A stretch of 64,000 nt of DNA from Chamaelirium japonicum (lineage: Eukaryota > Streptophyta > Magnoliopsida > Liliales > Melanthiaceae). Position numbers and translations under genes: made by a program. The DNA lies in contig OX393552.1 of assembly GCA_947650365.1 (NCBI GenBank), positions 22,412,118 to 22,476,117 on the forward strand. The letters are read 5' to 3'. The notes under the pieces were generated by a model that was given only the letters and a program-made list of their open reading frames with translations, was not told the DNA's origin and ran no database searches. This document shows, piece by piece, positions 34,088-45,617 of the stretch (its first letter is position 1; each line of letters begins with the position of its first letter).

Positions 34088-34562
34088 TGATGGTGCTCGA
34101 AAATTAGCCTCAGCTCGCCAACCTAGCTCATAAGACCGCCACTGAGCAAGAAAATGATGGCGCAGGAAGCGCATCACCCGTGAGCAACTTGCAGGTCGCA
34201 CATTGTCCGCAAGCAGCTCGCAGGTCATACATCACCCATGAGCAACTCGCAGGTCGCAGACCGCGTTGCCTGTAGTCAGCTCGCATATAAGAGGTCGCAT
34301 TTTTGTCATTAGGGATGAAAAGTCCCCAGCGGAGTTACCCGTTTTCAAAGAATGAGATCATCCCTAATAGGAGGGCTTGCCTCGATTGCACTCTTTAACC
34401 TCGTTGGGATAGTGACCCCTCGGCTACCCTAGATGCTCGTCAGTCAAACAGGCTCTTGGAGCTCGGGGACACTTCAGAAGATTCAGCACTTGATGCAACA
34501 GAAACACAACTCCCTCACGTCACTCGCAGCCAGCTCGTACCGCGAGAGATATCGTTTCTTGT
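34088..34562 (+). repeat. Truncated Tat-2-type LTR, plus orientation
   Basis: It starts TGATGGTGCTCG directly after the purine tract AGGAGGGGGTAA (34077-34087). It matches, in reverse orientation, 44570-45828: blocks CATTAGGGATG, AGTCCCCAGCGGAGTTACCC and AAGATTCAGCACTTGATGCA recur in order. Similarity stops near 34562, short of the LTR TATA region. Confidence 0.72.
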
Positions 34563-37194
34563 CTTTCTAGAACCTGTCCTTATTATCGATGGACGATAAG
34601 GGGATTACCTCACCCGACCGCCTGGCCAAATAGTAGATGCTACATCCCATGTCGTGATAAGTGGATATGGTCTTTAGCGACTATTTCTTTAGGAGATAGG
34701 AGAGGGAGATCTTCATGCGAAGGGCATCTTCGAGTTGAGAAAGCCCATACGTACATAATGTCTTAGGATTTCCCCGTGAGTTGCGCAGGGCACAATCTCG
34801 TCATCTCCAATAGCTCGCCGGCCAGGTGGCTGAGGGGGGGCCTAAGCCCGGACCATAGCAACCCCACCGAGATTATAGTTCTCGTGGGTGGTCTGTCGGA
34901 GGTCGACATGGAGATGAACAAGAGATGAGACCAGATCGGTGGGACCAAGTGCATCACCACTTTGGGGAATAATCACTCGATGCGGCGATCCTGGATTTTT
35001 TGGGAGGGGGAACTCCCGACAGGATCTTGGCGCCCGACTTTTCTTTTCAATGGAGAAAAGGTCGGGCTCCATTACTCTAAAGAAAAAAGGCATTTGGAAG
35101 AACCCAATGGCCGCTCCTTCCAAGCCAGGGGTGAGCAAGAAGGGCCAACCTGACGGAGCACCAGAAGGAAGGTTGCGGAGAAGGGGCGGCAGAAAGCGAG
35201 CTCTTGTCATCAACATCGCTGACGTCGACACCCTATGGATGCTTGAAGAAGAGGATGACATTCCTCCGCCTCCCCTCTCACAATGTCGCCTCGCTGCGGG
35301 CCAACTACAGATTCCTCTTGGTCATCCTCCTCTGTGGGGGACCCATAGTTAGACGGGAATTTGGTTTTGTCGAGCCTGACGACCCCCATATCGACCTCCT
35401 GCTTTTGTCCGTGGAGGTGGAGTCGGGGATTGCAAAAACTTTAATTCGCCAATTCTCGGGAGACCCCTCAGTGCCCATCTGGGTTGCGGTAATGACCCCG
35501 ACAATGGAGGCGGTTAGGAAAAGAAGAAAGCTCCATTCCTGAGAAGTCGTCGTGTCGAAGCAGTTCTCCGAAAGGGACCAGGAAGAGATGCTTCGTATCG
35601 CATGGGAGGCGATTGCGAAGAAGGTCGCTGAGGTAAAGTGGGCCATGCTAAGGGCAGTGGGGCTAGGATCCGATGTCGAAGACTACTTGAGCGAGGGTCC
35701 CGAAGAACGCGCTCGTCCGGAGCCTCCTCGCCAAGACACCACTACCACACTTGGCCCTCCTGAGCAACTACTCCAAGAGTCGGCTCAGAAGCCTTCTCCA
35801 TTCCTCGAGGGTCCCTAATAAGTCTGCTCATCTGGAGCCTCCTCGCCAAGCCACCACTACCGTGTTTAGCCCTCCATAGCAGTCACTCTAAGTACTGGGT
35901 CAGGAGCCTTGTTTATTGGAAGGGATGGAGGTCCCTCAGCTCGAGATGCCATCTTCTATGGAGCCGGCTCCAGAGCCGCAGGTCACCCCCCTCGGACCAG
36001 GAACCAACGCATCACTCGCGTTGTCGGGATCTCTTCCCGACCATGACCTGGGTGGCGGTGATCTCGATGAGGTAGTTTTGGAGACGGGGAGCGCCCTAAG
36101 CAATATGGAGTTGATCGATGCCGGACACCCTCGGGGGGACTTGGGGAAATGGTTTATAGGTCTCCTAGTCTTGAGCCCCTTGGATCTGATCCATCAAGTT
36201 TGAGCTCGTATATGATCTTGGGTAGGAGATCCTTTAGCTCCGAGATTGATTCTGACGACGAAGGCTTAGATGACCGAAGTCAGGGGAGTGATTGCGGCCA
36301 AGAACCCAAAGTTCCTCCTGTAGTCCTGATGACCGCAACATCCTCTACTACCCCACTTGTCCTGAGCCCTGGCGAGCAGGTGGTTCCAGGGACCTCTCTT
36401 CTGGAAAGCTAGGAGGAGAACAAGGTCCTCTACTACATTCGTGGGGTGCTCGACTCAGATATCTTCGCCCGACGACCATATGGGGCGATCTGCGAGAGGC
36501 TTCTTGAGGTAACCCCAAGACCCTTGTGCCGCTTCCTTGCTGCTTAATCCTCTAACCTTTGATCCCTTTTCTTTCTTTTTTAGATGGAGCAAAAGGCTAA
36601 GGTCCTGGCTGACAATGCCTGCTCAGTGAGGCAAGACCTTATAGGCCTCTACAACTACACCCTCCTAGGCTCTGAGCGAAAGTTGGACGAACACATTCAT
36701 CAACTCCGGGAGGCTAATCGCTCTGCCGATCTCGAGAAGCAGGTCGCCGAACTGCTCAGGCAGGTCACCGATTCTGCAGACAGACTGGCAAGTGCTAAAG
36801 AGGCCAAAGCTCGGATAGCAACCGAGCTTCAGGAAAAGCAATCACGAAGGAGGGCGTGGAGAATGAAGCCACCCAACTACAAAGAGAAGTTGATGTCTTG
36901 ATGGCTGATCTAGCTACAATGAGGGAGAACCACACCAAAGGTCTCCAAGCGCAGCAAGGTCGCCTTCAAGCACAGCTGGATGAGCTCCTCAAAAAGGGCG
37001 ACGCCGCTGCCGTGGAGATATACGAGGCAGAGAGGGCTAGAAAGAAGCATCGCCATGGTGATAGTGGTGCCGAGACGAGCAACCCACGAACCCCGTCTTT
37101 TGTACTTATCTTGTATTTTGCTTTTTTAATGAATCCTTTGTTAGCTCGATCTTCTCTGTTTTCTCTCCATATGTGGTTGTTCTCCAAAATATGA
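34563..37194 (+). pseudogene. Tat antisense-ORF-like remnant (coiled-coil protein)
   Basis: Plus-strand frames at 35552-35818, 35916-36203, 36584-36901 and 36856-37194 are acidic/Pro-rich linkers followed by a Glu/Leu/Gln-rich coiled coil. A likely intron ends at a TTTCTTTCTTTTTTAG/ATG junction (36584). This is the same architecture as the Tat-1 antisense ORF: linker, intron, then ATG and coiled coil. At 34763-34990 the minus strand instead reads like the N-terminal domain (SGLRPPLSHLAGELL, CPAQLTGKS). The region may therefore be two rearranged copies. Stops and frame changes are frequent. Confidence 0.4.
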
Positions 37195-37835
37195 TGTTTG
37201 TCAGTAGCTTAGGGTTCTACCCCGAGTGAGACAGTTAAATCGTAAGAAGAAATCCTCTAAAACGATATACAAACGTAAAAACGATCTGGTCGAAATGAAA
37301 TGAACCGACCCTTTGCTCGGCGAAACATACAAAACGATGTAAGAGAGTAATGGTCTAACATATTAATTTGAAAAATAAGTCAAAGCTAGCTGCCCCCTGC
37401 TCGGTTAAAAAAATCTTGCCAACCCCAATTACTGGACTTGCCCCTAGCTCGCCCCTTGTTACCATATATTATTCTGTGACTTTATTAGTTCTGAGCTTCT
37501 AGGGATTACCAAGGGATTAGGGTCGCTGGACTGGGCTTTCTAAAAATTACCCGAGGATCCCCTGATCACAGTGTGTGAGCATGAAGATCCTTGGTCAAGC
37601 TTTAAGTCCAAATAACAATGGACTACTCTGGTGATCTCATGGTTGTACGAAACGACCACTGAGAACCCTGGTCTGACTTTAAGTCCGCACAATGGTGGAC
37701 TACTCCAGCGATCATGTTTGCACATGCCGAATAATTTACACATCGTACACATACAAATTTCCCATAAAAGATCATTCTTCAATTTTGAAAAGTTTTACAA
37801 AAAGTGGTATATCAAGTCATTGGTGGTACTTCCAC
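37195..37835. other. Non-coding, Tat 3'-untranslated-like
   Basis: No gene was seen. Two diverged copies of an about 77-bp segment (TTTAAGTCC at 37601 and 37678, each followed by TGGACTACTC and GCGATC/GTGATC) suggest a short tandem duplication. Confidence 0.4.
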
Positions 37836-38385
37836 TAGGGGTGGCAATTCTTGACCCGACCCGCCAACCCGACCCGAACCCGACCCGAAGTTAGCGGGTT
37901 TGGGTTTGGCCTAAACGGGTTCGGGTCATAAACGGGTCGACCCGATTGACCCGTTTATTTAATGGGTCGGGTTCGGGTTTGTACTTATAACCCGATTGAC
38001 CCGACTTGACCCGTTTAACAAATGGGTCATGTCAACCCGACCCGACCCGACCCGAGCCAACCCGACCCAACCCGATCAAATCCGGCCCAATCCGACCCAA
38101 CCCGATCAAACTCGGCCCAATCCGACTTGTCTTGACCCAACCCGACAGGTTTACATGGGTTCTGTTGACCTAACCCGAGCCAATCCGACCCGACACGACC
38201 CGACCCGTTTAGTAAACGGGTTAAACGGGTCGGGTCGGGTCAACCCGTTTATTACGCGGGTCGGGTTTGGGTTTAAGTTTTTGACCCGTTTATTAAAGGG
38301 TCGGGTTCGGGTTGGGTGTTTTGCTCTTATACATATGTCTCAACCCGACCCGAACCCGACCCGACCCGACCCATTGCCACCCCTA
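37836..38385. mobile_element. hAT-like MITE rich in GGGTCGGGT, 550 bp
   Basis: Terminal inverted repeats are TAGGGGTGGCAAT and ATTGCCACCCCTA. It is flanked by the perfect 8-bp duplication ACTTCCAC (37828-37835 and 38386-38393), the hAT target size. The body is a patchwork of ACCCGACCCG and CGGGTCGGGT repeats that can fold on itself. No transposase ORF. The same family recurs at 62725-63179. Confidence 0.93.
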
Positions 38386-38393
38386 ACTTCCAC

Positions 38394-38744
38394 AGATGGA
38401 TCGCATTCCATGGTCGCTCCAAGAAGTCGTCGTTGGTGGTCTTCAACCGATAGGAGCCTGATCCTCCTGCATTATGAATTAAATAAGGGCGCCCTTCCCA
38501 GTTCAGCCTAAGTTTTCTAGCATTAAGCTCCCGTGTGAGGGATTGGGGCTTCCCAGCTTGGGTGAGGGACTGGGGCTTTGCAGCTTGCCTGCGAGTTGGA
38601 ACTCCAGAGGGACGTCGCTCCCTACGCCTGCATCGACTTTTAGCTTGGGCGAGGAAGGGGGGTTTTGTAGCTCACCTATCAGTCTTTCACTGTTGATGAT
38701 GACCTCCCTACCCCTGCCTGCGTTCTACTTGGATAAGGGTGCAT
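38394..38744. other. Tat-complex remnant between MITE and solo LTR
   Basis: It contains short repeated GAGGGACTGGGGCTT and GAGGGATTGGGGCTT phrases near 38538 and 38564. No supported gene. Confidence 0.35.
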
Positions 38745-38749
38745 CTAAC

Positions 38750-40617
38750 TGTTGGAATTAAATCATATTATTAGAGTCGCAGGGGAAGTAAAAGATAGAT
38801 TCGAGGATCTCATAGTGTATGTTTCATTATAATTAATTCTACAAAACAATCTACAAGTAAATATATGATCTTAGCATATGTGCGGACATCCTAGAGGCAT
38901 ATTATGATTTATGGAATACATGCATACATATAGTTAGGTATTTAGAATCATCATACCTTATGGATCTTTGATCCGAAGAGAATAAAACGATGATTAACCA
39001 CACGAGAATCGAGAGGGAAGCTGTTGGATAGCACATTGTTCCTTTGCGAATGGAGGAATCCTCGAAGTCCTATCTCTGAGTGCAAGGACTATGAGCTGAC
39101 GGATGATCACGTTGCGAAGATGATGGCGAGCCACGAGATCCTCTTCGTCTCTTTCTCTCTTCTTCATTTTCCTTCCTTCCTCCTTCTTTTTCCTCTTTTT
39201 TCCTTGGCCGAAACCACAAAGAGGGAGAAAGGAGAGGGGAACAGTTTTTTTGGAGAGGGGAGAGGCTAGGGCTGGACCCTTAAAGATAGGGATAAGGGGG
39301 GTCGGTTTTTAGTATCTCTCGTGAAGCCTGGACGAAAATGCCCCCACGAAAGGGGAACACTATAAGAGAGATATAGTGAGGTGTGCTACTCGGAGTTGAG
39401 TTCCGTTAGCGCCTATAAGCTCTTGAAATTATTCCGCTCATTTTAAGATCCATATTTGATATGTTCTGAGTTATATTTTAGTATTTACCAAAATACCCCT
39501 ATGACCCCTTAACACATGTCAATTAGGTTCTTAGGCTTCGGGCTTGCGCTCTATCACGCTACTTCGCATCCAATGCGTCCAACTGGACCAGGGAACAATT
39601 CCTATATGCAATAACAGGGTGAAACCTTCAGGGTTCAGGATCTCTAGCTTCAACCAGATCCCTGATTAACTGTTCCGGTGATACATCGAAAGTTTCGCTA
39701 ATCAGTCCTAATCTGATTAACCCGCGTAGCCACCCAGTGTGCGATGTGAGTTGAACTCTAGTGATCTGAAACTTATGTTACTCCCTCGTAACCCTGTGCT
39801 CTATTATACTATGATAATCTTTAGTCTACCTTATTACTGGTGCCATGATTCGATTCGAGCAGTGGGGAGCACCGTCAGATCCCGATCGATCATCTGACTA
39901 GGATTTGATGACTTGTCATCTATAATACCACACACCTTCCGGTGCTATGACTAGCATCCAGAATGTCATCAATCATGCTGACAACCACCAGGCTTGGATT
40001 AATTAGGTGGACAAATTAACTCATCAAAATACACTCATCCAACATTAGACATTGGATAACCTGTAGGGATGACATGCCACTCTAGTGCCAGCCGAGTAAC
40101 CCAACGTACTATGATATTGAATTATGGTAGGTTCACATATGTTGGCACATCAAAGCACCACACAACTAGTTGACTCAGTGTACATAGTCCCTCAGGATTA
40201 AGGACATATTATCTATAGTAGTAAGACGACTTATGCACCAGTGTCTGAATCACTGAACTGTGCGTTATATTGGTTTCTGTTTAATACGATCATCGTGCTT
40301 GGTCAGGTGAATGAGAATCCCACGTTCCCGTAGTGGAGAATTCACCACGTCCTCTACCTGCCAACAATTTATTCTCGGTGAAGCGATCGGCGTCACCAAA
40401 GCTGTGAACTAGTTCTAGGTCTACACATAATCAGTTTGCTAGGTCTCCCAAGCATGGATCCTCCATGCGCCTTAGTGGCCTACTATGTTCCCTAGGGTTC
40501 TTTATTATACATGAATTAATATATATCAAAGTAGTATTTTAATTAAGGCAATAACCAAAGTCATCTTAATTAATGTTAATACAGAAAATCCACGCTCATG
40601 ACACATGAGCTATAACA
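38750..40617 (-). repeat. Solo copia-type LTR, 1,868 bp
   Basis: On plus it starts TGTTGGAATTA and ends GAGCTATAACA. It is flanked by the perfect 5-bp duplication CTAAC (38745-38749 and 40618-40622). Reversed, it is related end to end to the copia 3' LTR at 15449-17398. No internal region is present, so it arose by LTR-LTR recombination within one insertion. Confidence 0.95.
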
Positions 40618-40622
40618 CTAAC

Positions 40623-41458
40623 TGCTAAGATAGAGCAGGTTGTTTATTTTGGACTTGTGTTTGGAGGCCCCTCGTGTCAGTAGCAAAGTCAATGGCCGAG
40701 GAGTTGGTATCATACTCATACTGGGTCGCAGCAATTTGGTCACCCCGGATGACCATGGTTCCCATAAGGCATTGGGAACTTGAGGGCTTGGTGATTTGGA
40801 AAGGATACCGTTTTCATCTGCTTGAGCCAAGGTTGCCTGAGGATCACGTTGCTGGCGGATTGCCCATTGACGATAGTAAATCGGGTCTGTCGGGCTACCT
40901 GGCCGGCAGTCACAGTCAACGTGATCTCACCTTCAACTCTAGCCACCTCGCCCATGAAGTCACTCAACGAAGCAGTAGTTGGTGAAAAGTTAGCCTAGCA
41001 CAAGCTTATCCGACGAAAGGCAGAGAGAAACAGGATATTAACGGTGCTCCCCGAGTAGACCAATATACGATAAACTTTGATATTGGTGATCATAAGGCGT
41101 ATAACTTGTGGGTCGTTATGAGGATCGACCACACCGGTTATGTCGTCCTTTGAGAACTATACTAGATTGCGAGTTACTGGTCTATTGTTTTCAAATATGG
41201 TGGGGAGTAGGGAGACAGAGTGTACGTTCTGTGTATACTCGACTTCTCACACTTGCTGTCACGCCTTATTATTTGATCGAGGTACATCGAGATGCCCGAA
41301 TATGGTATGACAAATGGCTGACCCACCTTCTGGAGGTTGAGGTAGAATTGGCTCACCCGTTCTCAACTGATCTCCTTCTCTGGGGACTCATAGAGCCATG
41401 ATCTCAAATCGTTGGGGGCAATGCAATAAAGTGATCGAGGTGGCCCTGGGCAACTAGG
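40623..41458 (-). pseudogene. Tat-2 protease-region remnant
   Basis: The minus frame 40967-40740 reads GEVARVEGEITLTVTAG, RQTRFTIVNG and SNVILRQPWLKQM, then LKFPMPYGNHG. This is the recognisable retropepsin region of Tat-lineage polyproteins (normally ending ILGRPWL...LKFPT). Stops follow before 40623, where the solo-LTR insertion begins. The RT-integrase part is not found beyond it. Confidence 0.7.
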
Positions 41459-42196
41459 TGTAATATCCGCCCCAAATACACAAGATATTGTCCGCTATGC
41501 CCGTGCCCGTATAAGAACTTCCCAGGGAGGTCACCCATCATAGTACTACTCTCGCTTGAGCATGCTTAACTACGGAGTTCTTATGAATTCCGTAGCGACA
41601 CATAGCTTTAAAATGCGTCTTCTATGTTTGGGAGGGAAAATTATATAAGTAGCTCAGGATCTTATTTTCTCCAGGCGACATGGGACTAACTCATGGCCTT
41701 GTACACCTCACATCATCCATCTTGGTATCACAGCCTCAGGAGTCTTGGCTCTTGGCTATTGGCCTATTAGATCTTGGTCGTCACAATCCACCCCCCTTAG
41801 GGCTACACGTCCTTGTGTAGGGTTAGACCCCCCATCCCAAGGAGAACCGGCTCCGATACCATTTTGTAACATCCTCTCCAAACACATAAGATATTGTCCG
41901 CTATGCCCGTGCCCATACAAGAACTTCCTAGGGAGGTCACCCATCGTAGTACTCCTTTTGCCCGAGCACGCTTAACTATGGAGTTCTTACGAATTCCGCA
42001 GCGGCGCACGGTTTTAAAACGCATCTTCTATGTTTGGGAGGGGAAATTATATAAGTAGCTCAGGATATCCTTCTCTTCAGGTGATATGGGACTAACTCAT
42101 GGCCTTGTACACCTCACCTCACCTCATCTATATTGGCATCACAACCTCAGGAGTCTTGGCTCTTGGCTATTGGCCTATTGGATCTTAGTCGTCACA
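41459..42196 (-). mobile_element. Cassandra-1: TRIM element with 5S-rRNA-like LTRs
   Basis: Two about 330-bp LTRs (41459-41785 and 41865-42196) flank only 79 bp. On the minus strand the 5' LTR is followed by a primer site (AATGGTATCGGAGCC). The 3' LTR is preceded by the purine tract AAGGGGGGTGGAT and starts TGTGACGACC. Each LTR contains a block matching the complement of plant 5S rRNA. LTRs carrying 5S sequence define Cassandra, a non-coding terminal-repeat retrotransposon in miniature. Flanks CTAGG and TGAGG agree only in part. Confidence 0.9.
41500..41605 (-). other. 5S-rRNA-derived domain in Cassandra-1 3' LTR
   Basis: The plus strand reads GAACTTCCCAGGGAGGTCAC, CCATCATAGTACTACTCTCG and TTAACTACGGAGTTCTTATG in sequence. 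These are complements of the 5S C box, intermediate element and A box. A second copy lies in the other LTR at about 41905-42010. It is not a functional 5S gene. Confidence 0.88.
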
Positions 42197-43900
42197 TGAG
42201 GTCTTCGATATGATTCTTTAGGGCTCGACACCGACTGGTATTGTGTCCGAGCCCTCTATGAAACGAGCATCAACGAGCCTTGTTAGTAGATCCTAGCTCC
42301 CTGGCCTAGCTAGAGCGGAGGAGGATACTTCATGAAAGGCTTGTTCTGAATTTGGTGCAAGAGTTGCCCAAGAGGGAGGGTCATTACACTAAAGTCCCTT
42401 TCTCCAGGTCCCAGCGGCATGCGCCTACCCACCATCCTTGCAACCACTAGAACAGGCATCATGGGGGGTGTATCATGTCACTCGATGACTTTGACGACTA
42501 GAGGCCGTAGAGTTTGAGGGAGTCATTGATCTTTCGTCTTTCAATGGCGATCTAGCATGACATCTTTGAGCTTGATGTGTTGTTGGATCAAGGCAAAGAG
42601 CTCAACCATGGTGCGCACGAGTCAGAGATGATGAGAGCATCATGGAGCTTACCTCCTTTAGGAAGAGCACTTCTAAAAGTGTTCACAACTGTTCGATCTT
42701 GGCCTACTGATTCTTCGAAAGCGAGCTACGCACTCTGGAAGCGGGTTGAGAAATATCGGAGGGTCTCTTTAGCCCCCATGGAGAGCTCGAACAGCAACTC
42801 AATTGGCTTTGGGGGTTACCGGTTGCACCGGTACTGCTCTAGGAATAGCCATGATAGAACAATAAAACAAGGAATTGAGCTGGAGGGGAGCTTGTGAAAC
42901 CAATTCAAAGCCGATCCTATCAAGCTGCTCGGGAACGCTCGACACAAAACGTGGTCCTAGTCTCAAAAAAACAATAATTTCTGATAGATGAAGAGATGAT
43001 CGATCGGATCTTGCGACCCATCGAACAATACAAACTTCAGAGGAGTCCAATGCTGAGGGAAATCCCCCCGATGAACTTCTGGTGTGAAGAGCGAGCTCCC
43101 TCCTCATGAAGCCATATCCTCAAAGAGGTCGATGGACGCGCGGGGTAGCTACCAGCGTTCTAGTTAGTTTCCCAAGAATGGTTGTGTAGGCCCCAGACAA
43201 TCGTGTGCACTCCCACGAGGTCGCACCGCTCTTACGTCGTTATGACGGTCCGACCTCTTATGAAGGCGGCAACTCTACGCACTTGCCGACTGCCGAGGTG
43301 GTGGAGCGTGGTGCCTACGTGAGGACGTCACTTTGTCACTAAGACCGCATCAAGGAGGCATCGTTTCACGGTGCTAAGCTTGGTGACGCATATTATGGTC
43401 CCTATCCTTCGATCCAGCTTCGGAGCCGTTTGGTCCCGTGCTTCAGCTTTGGCGATGAGGGGTGATGGGAGATAGATCATTGCATGCTCGCCTCGCGTTG
43501 GTAGCGGGTACCTCCATCGAGCGTGGATCATGTTGACATGAATGTCGAGGGTGCAACGACATCAATTGACGCAAAGTTTGAGCGGGCAGAGGTAAGACCG
43601 GGGAGATGCCTTTTGAGTTCCGTGGCCGCTGAGACCATTCCACCAAACATCCTCTTGGGCCATTTGGACCACAGGACAGATCAGAACGCTTTGCACTCAC
43701 CGCTGGGGATTGTTGAAGGTGAGCCAACTCGTCAATGATCGTTCGTTGTGCGACCAACATCTCCGTAAGGAGCTAGTCGCTGAGTGAATGGGGAGGTGGA
43801 AGGACTTGGGCTGAAGTAGTGATGCTGGTCAAGGGCACGAGCAGGGCCTTTGCATGTCCTCGGCCACGCTAGGGAGGGGCCATCTGGGCCTGTCGCGGTC
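42197..43900 (-). pseudogene. Tat-2 gag remnant
   Basis: Minus-strand fragments in several frames match Tat gag landmarks. They are an N-terminal start with TIIDELAHLQQ (43760-43443), a middle part around 42897-42600, and KLKDVMLDRH. Next come PLGQLLHQIQNKPFMKYPPPL and a zinc-knuckle-like end running into Cassandra-1 at 42196. Stops and frameshifts are frequent. Position between a primer-site leader (44018) and a protease remnant supports the call. Confidence 0.65.
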
Positions 43901-44017
43901 TTGTTCTGGAAGTACCTGCCGTTACATGGTTCTTAACAACGATACTTGTCCCGTGCTTGGCTCAGGGTTGATTTCACACCATGTGGTCATGGGCGTTCTC
44001 GCGGGAACCAGGCAGGA

Positions 44018-44041
44018 TCCCACAGACGGTGCCAAAATATC
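44018..44041 (-). promoter_or_regulatory. Tat-2 primer-binding site and leader
   Basis: The minus strand reads TTTTGGCACCGTCTGTGGGA, close to the TTTGGCGCCGTCTGTGGGA leader common after Tat-type 5' LTRs. It marks the LTR inner edge near 44042. Confidence 0.65.
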
Positions 44042-44895
44042 GAGGGAATATCTCGTGAAACTTCTCCCGTGACCTACAAAACCTAAGGAGTTAGAACAAC
44101 TGGCTCCTTTCGGAACGCAGACCCTCCGACACTCAAGTCAGTAAAGATTTCTAAGGGGAGGACAATGATCATAAGACAATTCGGGGTTTCGAAACTCAAA
44201 CATGTACTTAGGAACCCTGGGCCACACCTTTATAGCCTTTCTCCAACCACTGCAGGCCGACATGTGTTAGCCCATTTGTCTCTTCTATACAACCTCATGC
44301 TCGCACAAGGGTCTTTAAATGAGTCAATCACCTAGCTGGCCAGCTAGCGGTTGGGGTTAAGAGGTGGGATGCACCGATCTTGTCTTCTCCAGGTGGAAAC
44401 TCTGGAAGATTCTAGTCAGAGACGGTATTGGCCGGGACTTATTTGCAAACTTGGCTCATAAGCGTCGACGTAGTTCCACGAGGGTGCGGGCACCTGTCAA
44501 CTTAACGTCGTCTTACTGTACAAGACACTTACCGACAAAAGGGTGATCTCCTTCGAGGGCGAGCTGACTGCAGGCGACGTGGATATCCTCCTAAGTTTAC
44601 TACAAGCAAGAGGTGATATCCCATGCGGTGCGAGCTGACTGAGAACGATGTGGGGGAGTTGTGTTCCTATTGCATCAGGTGCTGAATCTTCTAAAGTGTC
44701 CCTCAAGCTCCAAAATCCTATCTGATTGACGAGCCACTAGGGTAATTGAGGGGTCACTATCCCAACGAGGGTAAAGGGTGCAATCGGGGCAAACCCTCTT
44801 ATTAGGGACGATCTCATTCTCTAAAAATGGGTAACTCCGCTGGGGACTTTCCATCCCTAATGACAAAAAGGTGGCCTCTTGCATGTGAGTTGACT

Positions 44896-45617
44896 TGTGA
44901 CGACCAAGATCCAATAGGCCAAGAGCCAAGACTCTTGTGGCTGTGATGCCAAGATGAATGAGGTGATGTGTCTAAGGCCACGAGTTCACCTGGAGATAAG
45001 GAGATCCTGAGATACTTGTATAATTCCCCCTCCCAAACATTGAAGACGCATTTTAAAACCGTGAGCTGCTATAGATTTCGTAAGAACTCCGTATTTAAGT
45101 ATGCTCGGGCAGGAATAGTACTAGAATTGGTGATCCCCTTGGGAAGTCCTCATGCGGGCACGGGCAAAACCGACAATATCTTATGTGTTTGGGGCGGATG
45201 TTACAAAATGGTATCAGAGTCGGTTCTCCTCATTATTGGGGGTCTAACCCTACACGTGGACGTGTAGCCCTTAAGGGAGGTGGATTGTGACGACCAAGAT
45301 CTAATAGCCAAGTGCCAAGACTCCTGAGACTGTGATGCCAAGATGGATGAGATGTGGTGAGGTAAGGTGTACAATGCCACTTGTTACCCCCACATCGCCT
45401 GGAGAGAATGAGATCATGAGAAGTCCGCTACGGATTTTCCCTCCCAAACATAGAAGGCGTGATTAAAAACTGTGTGCCGCTATGGATTTTGTACGAACTC
45501 CGTAGTTAAGCATGCTCGGGTGAGAGTAGTACTAGGATGGGAGATCCCATGGAAAGTCCCCATGCCGGCACGGGCAAAACGAACAATATATCTTGTGTGT
45601 TTGGGGCGGATGTTACA
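44896..45617 (+). mobile_element. Cassandra-2: TRIM element with 5S-rRNA-like LTRs
   Basis: LTRs are 44896-45205 and 45286-45617. Both start TGTGACGACCAAGATC and end GGCGGATGTTACA. The primer site TGGTATCAGAGT is at 45209-45220 and the purine tract AAGGGAGGTGGAT precedes 45286. It is inserted in the Tat-2 LTR; flanks TGACT and AGACT agree at four of five bases. Internal region is 80 bp without an ORF, as expected for Cassandra. Confidence 0.95.
45480..45582 (+). other. 5S-rRNA-derived domain with Pol III boxes in Cassandra-2 3' LTR
   Basis: The order of 5S internal promoter elements is kept: GAACTCCGTAGTTAAGCATG (A box 45505-45515), GAGAGTAGTACTAGGATGGG, then the C-box region 45534-45552. 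The 5' LTR copy (about 45070-45175) is more diverged. It may recruit Pol III factors; it is not a canonical 120-nt 5S gene. Confidence 0.9.

Noticed and set aside
33545-34228. 227-codon minus frame
   Set aside because: No family pattern or splice context; it crosses into a Tat LTR start and purine tract, so it is chance.
45070-45582. Functional 5S rRNA genes
   Set aside because: The matches lie inside Cassandra LTRs, are diverged and lack correct 5S ends and a T-run terminator.
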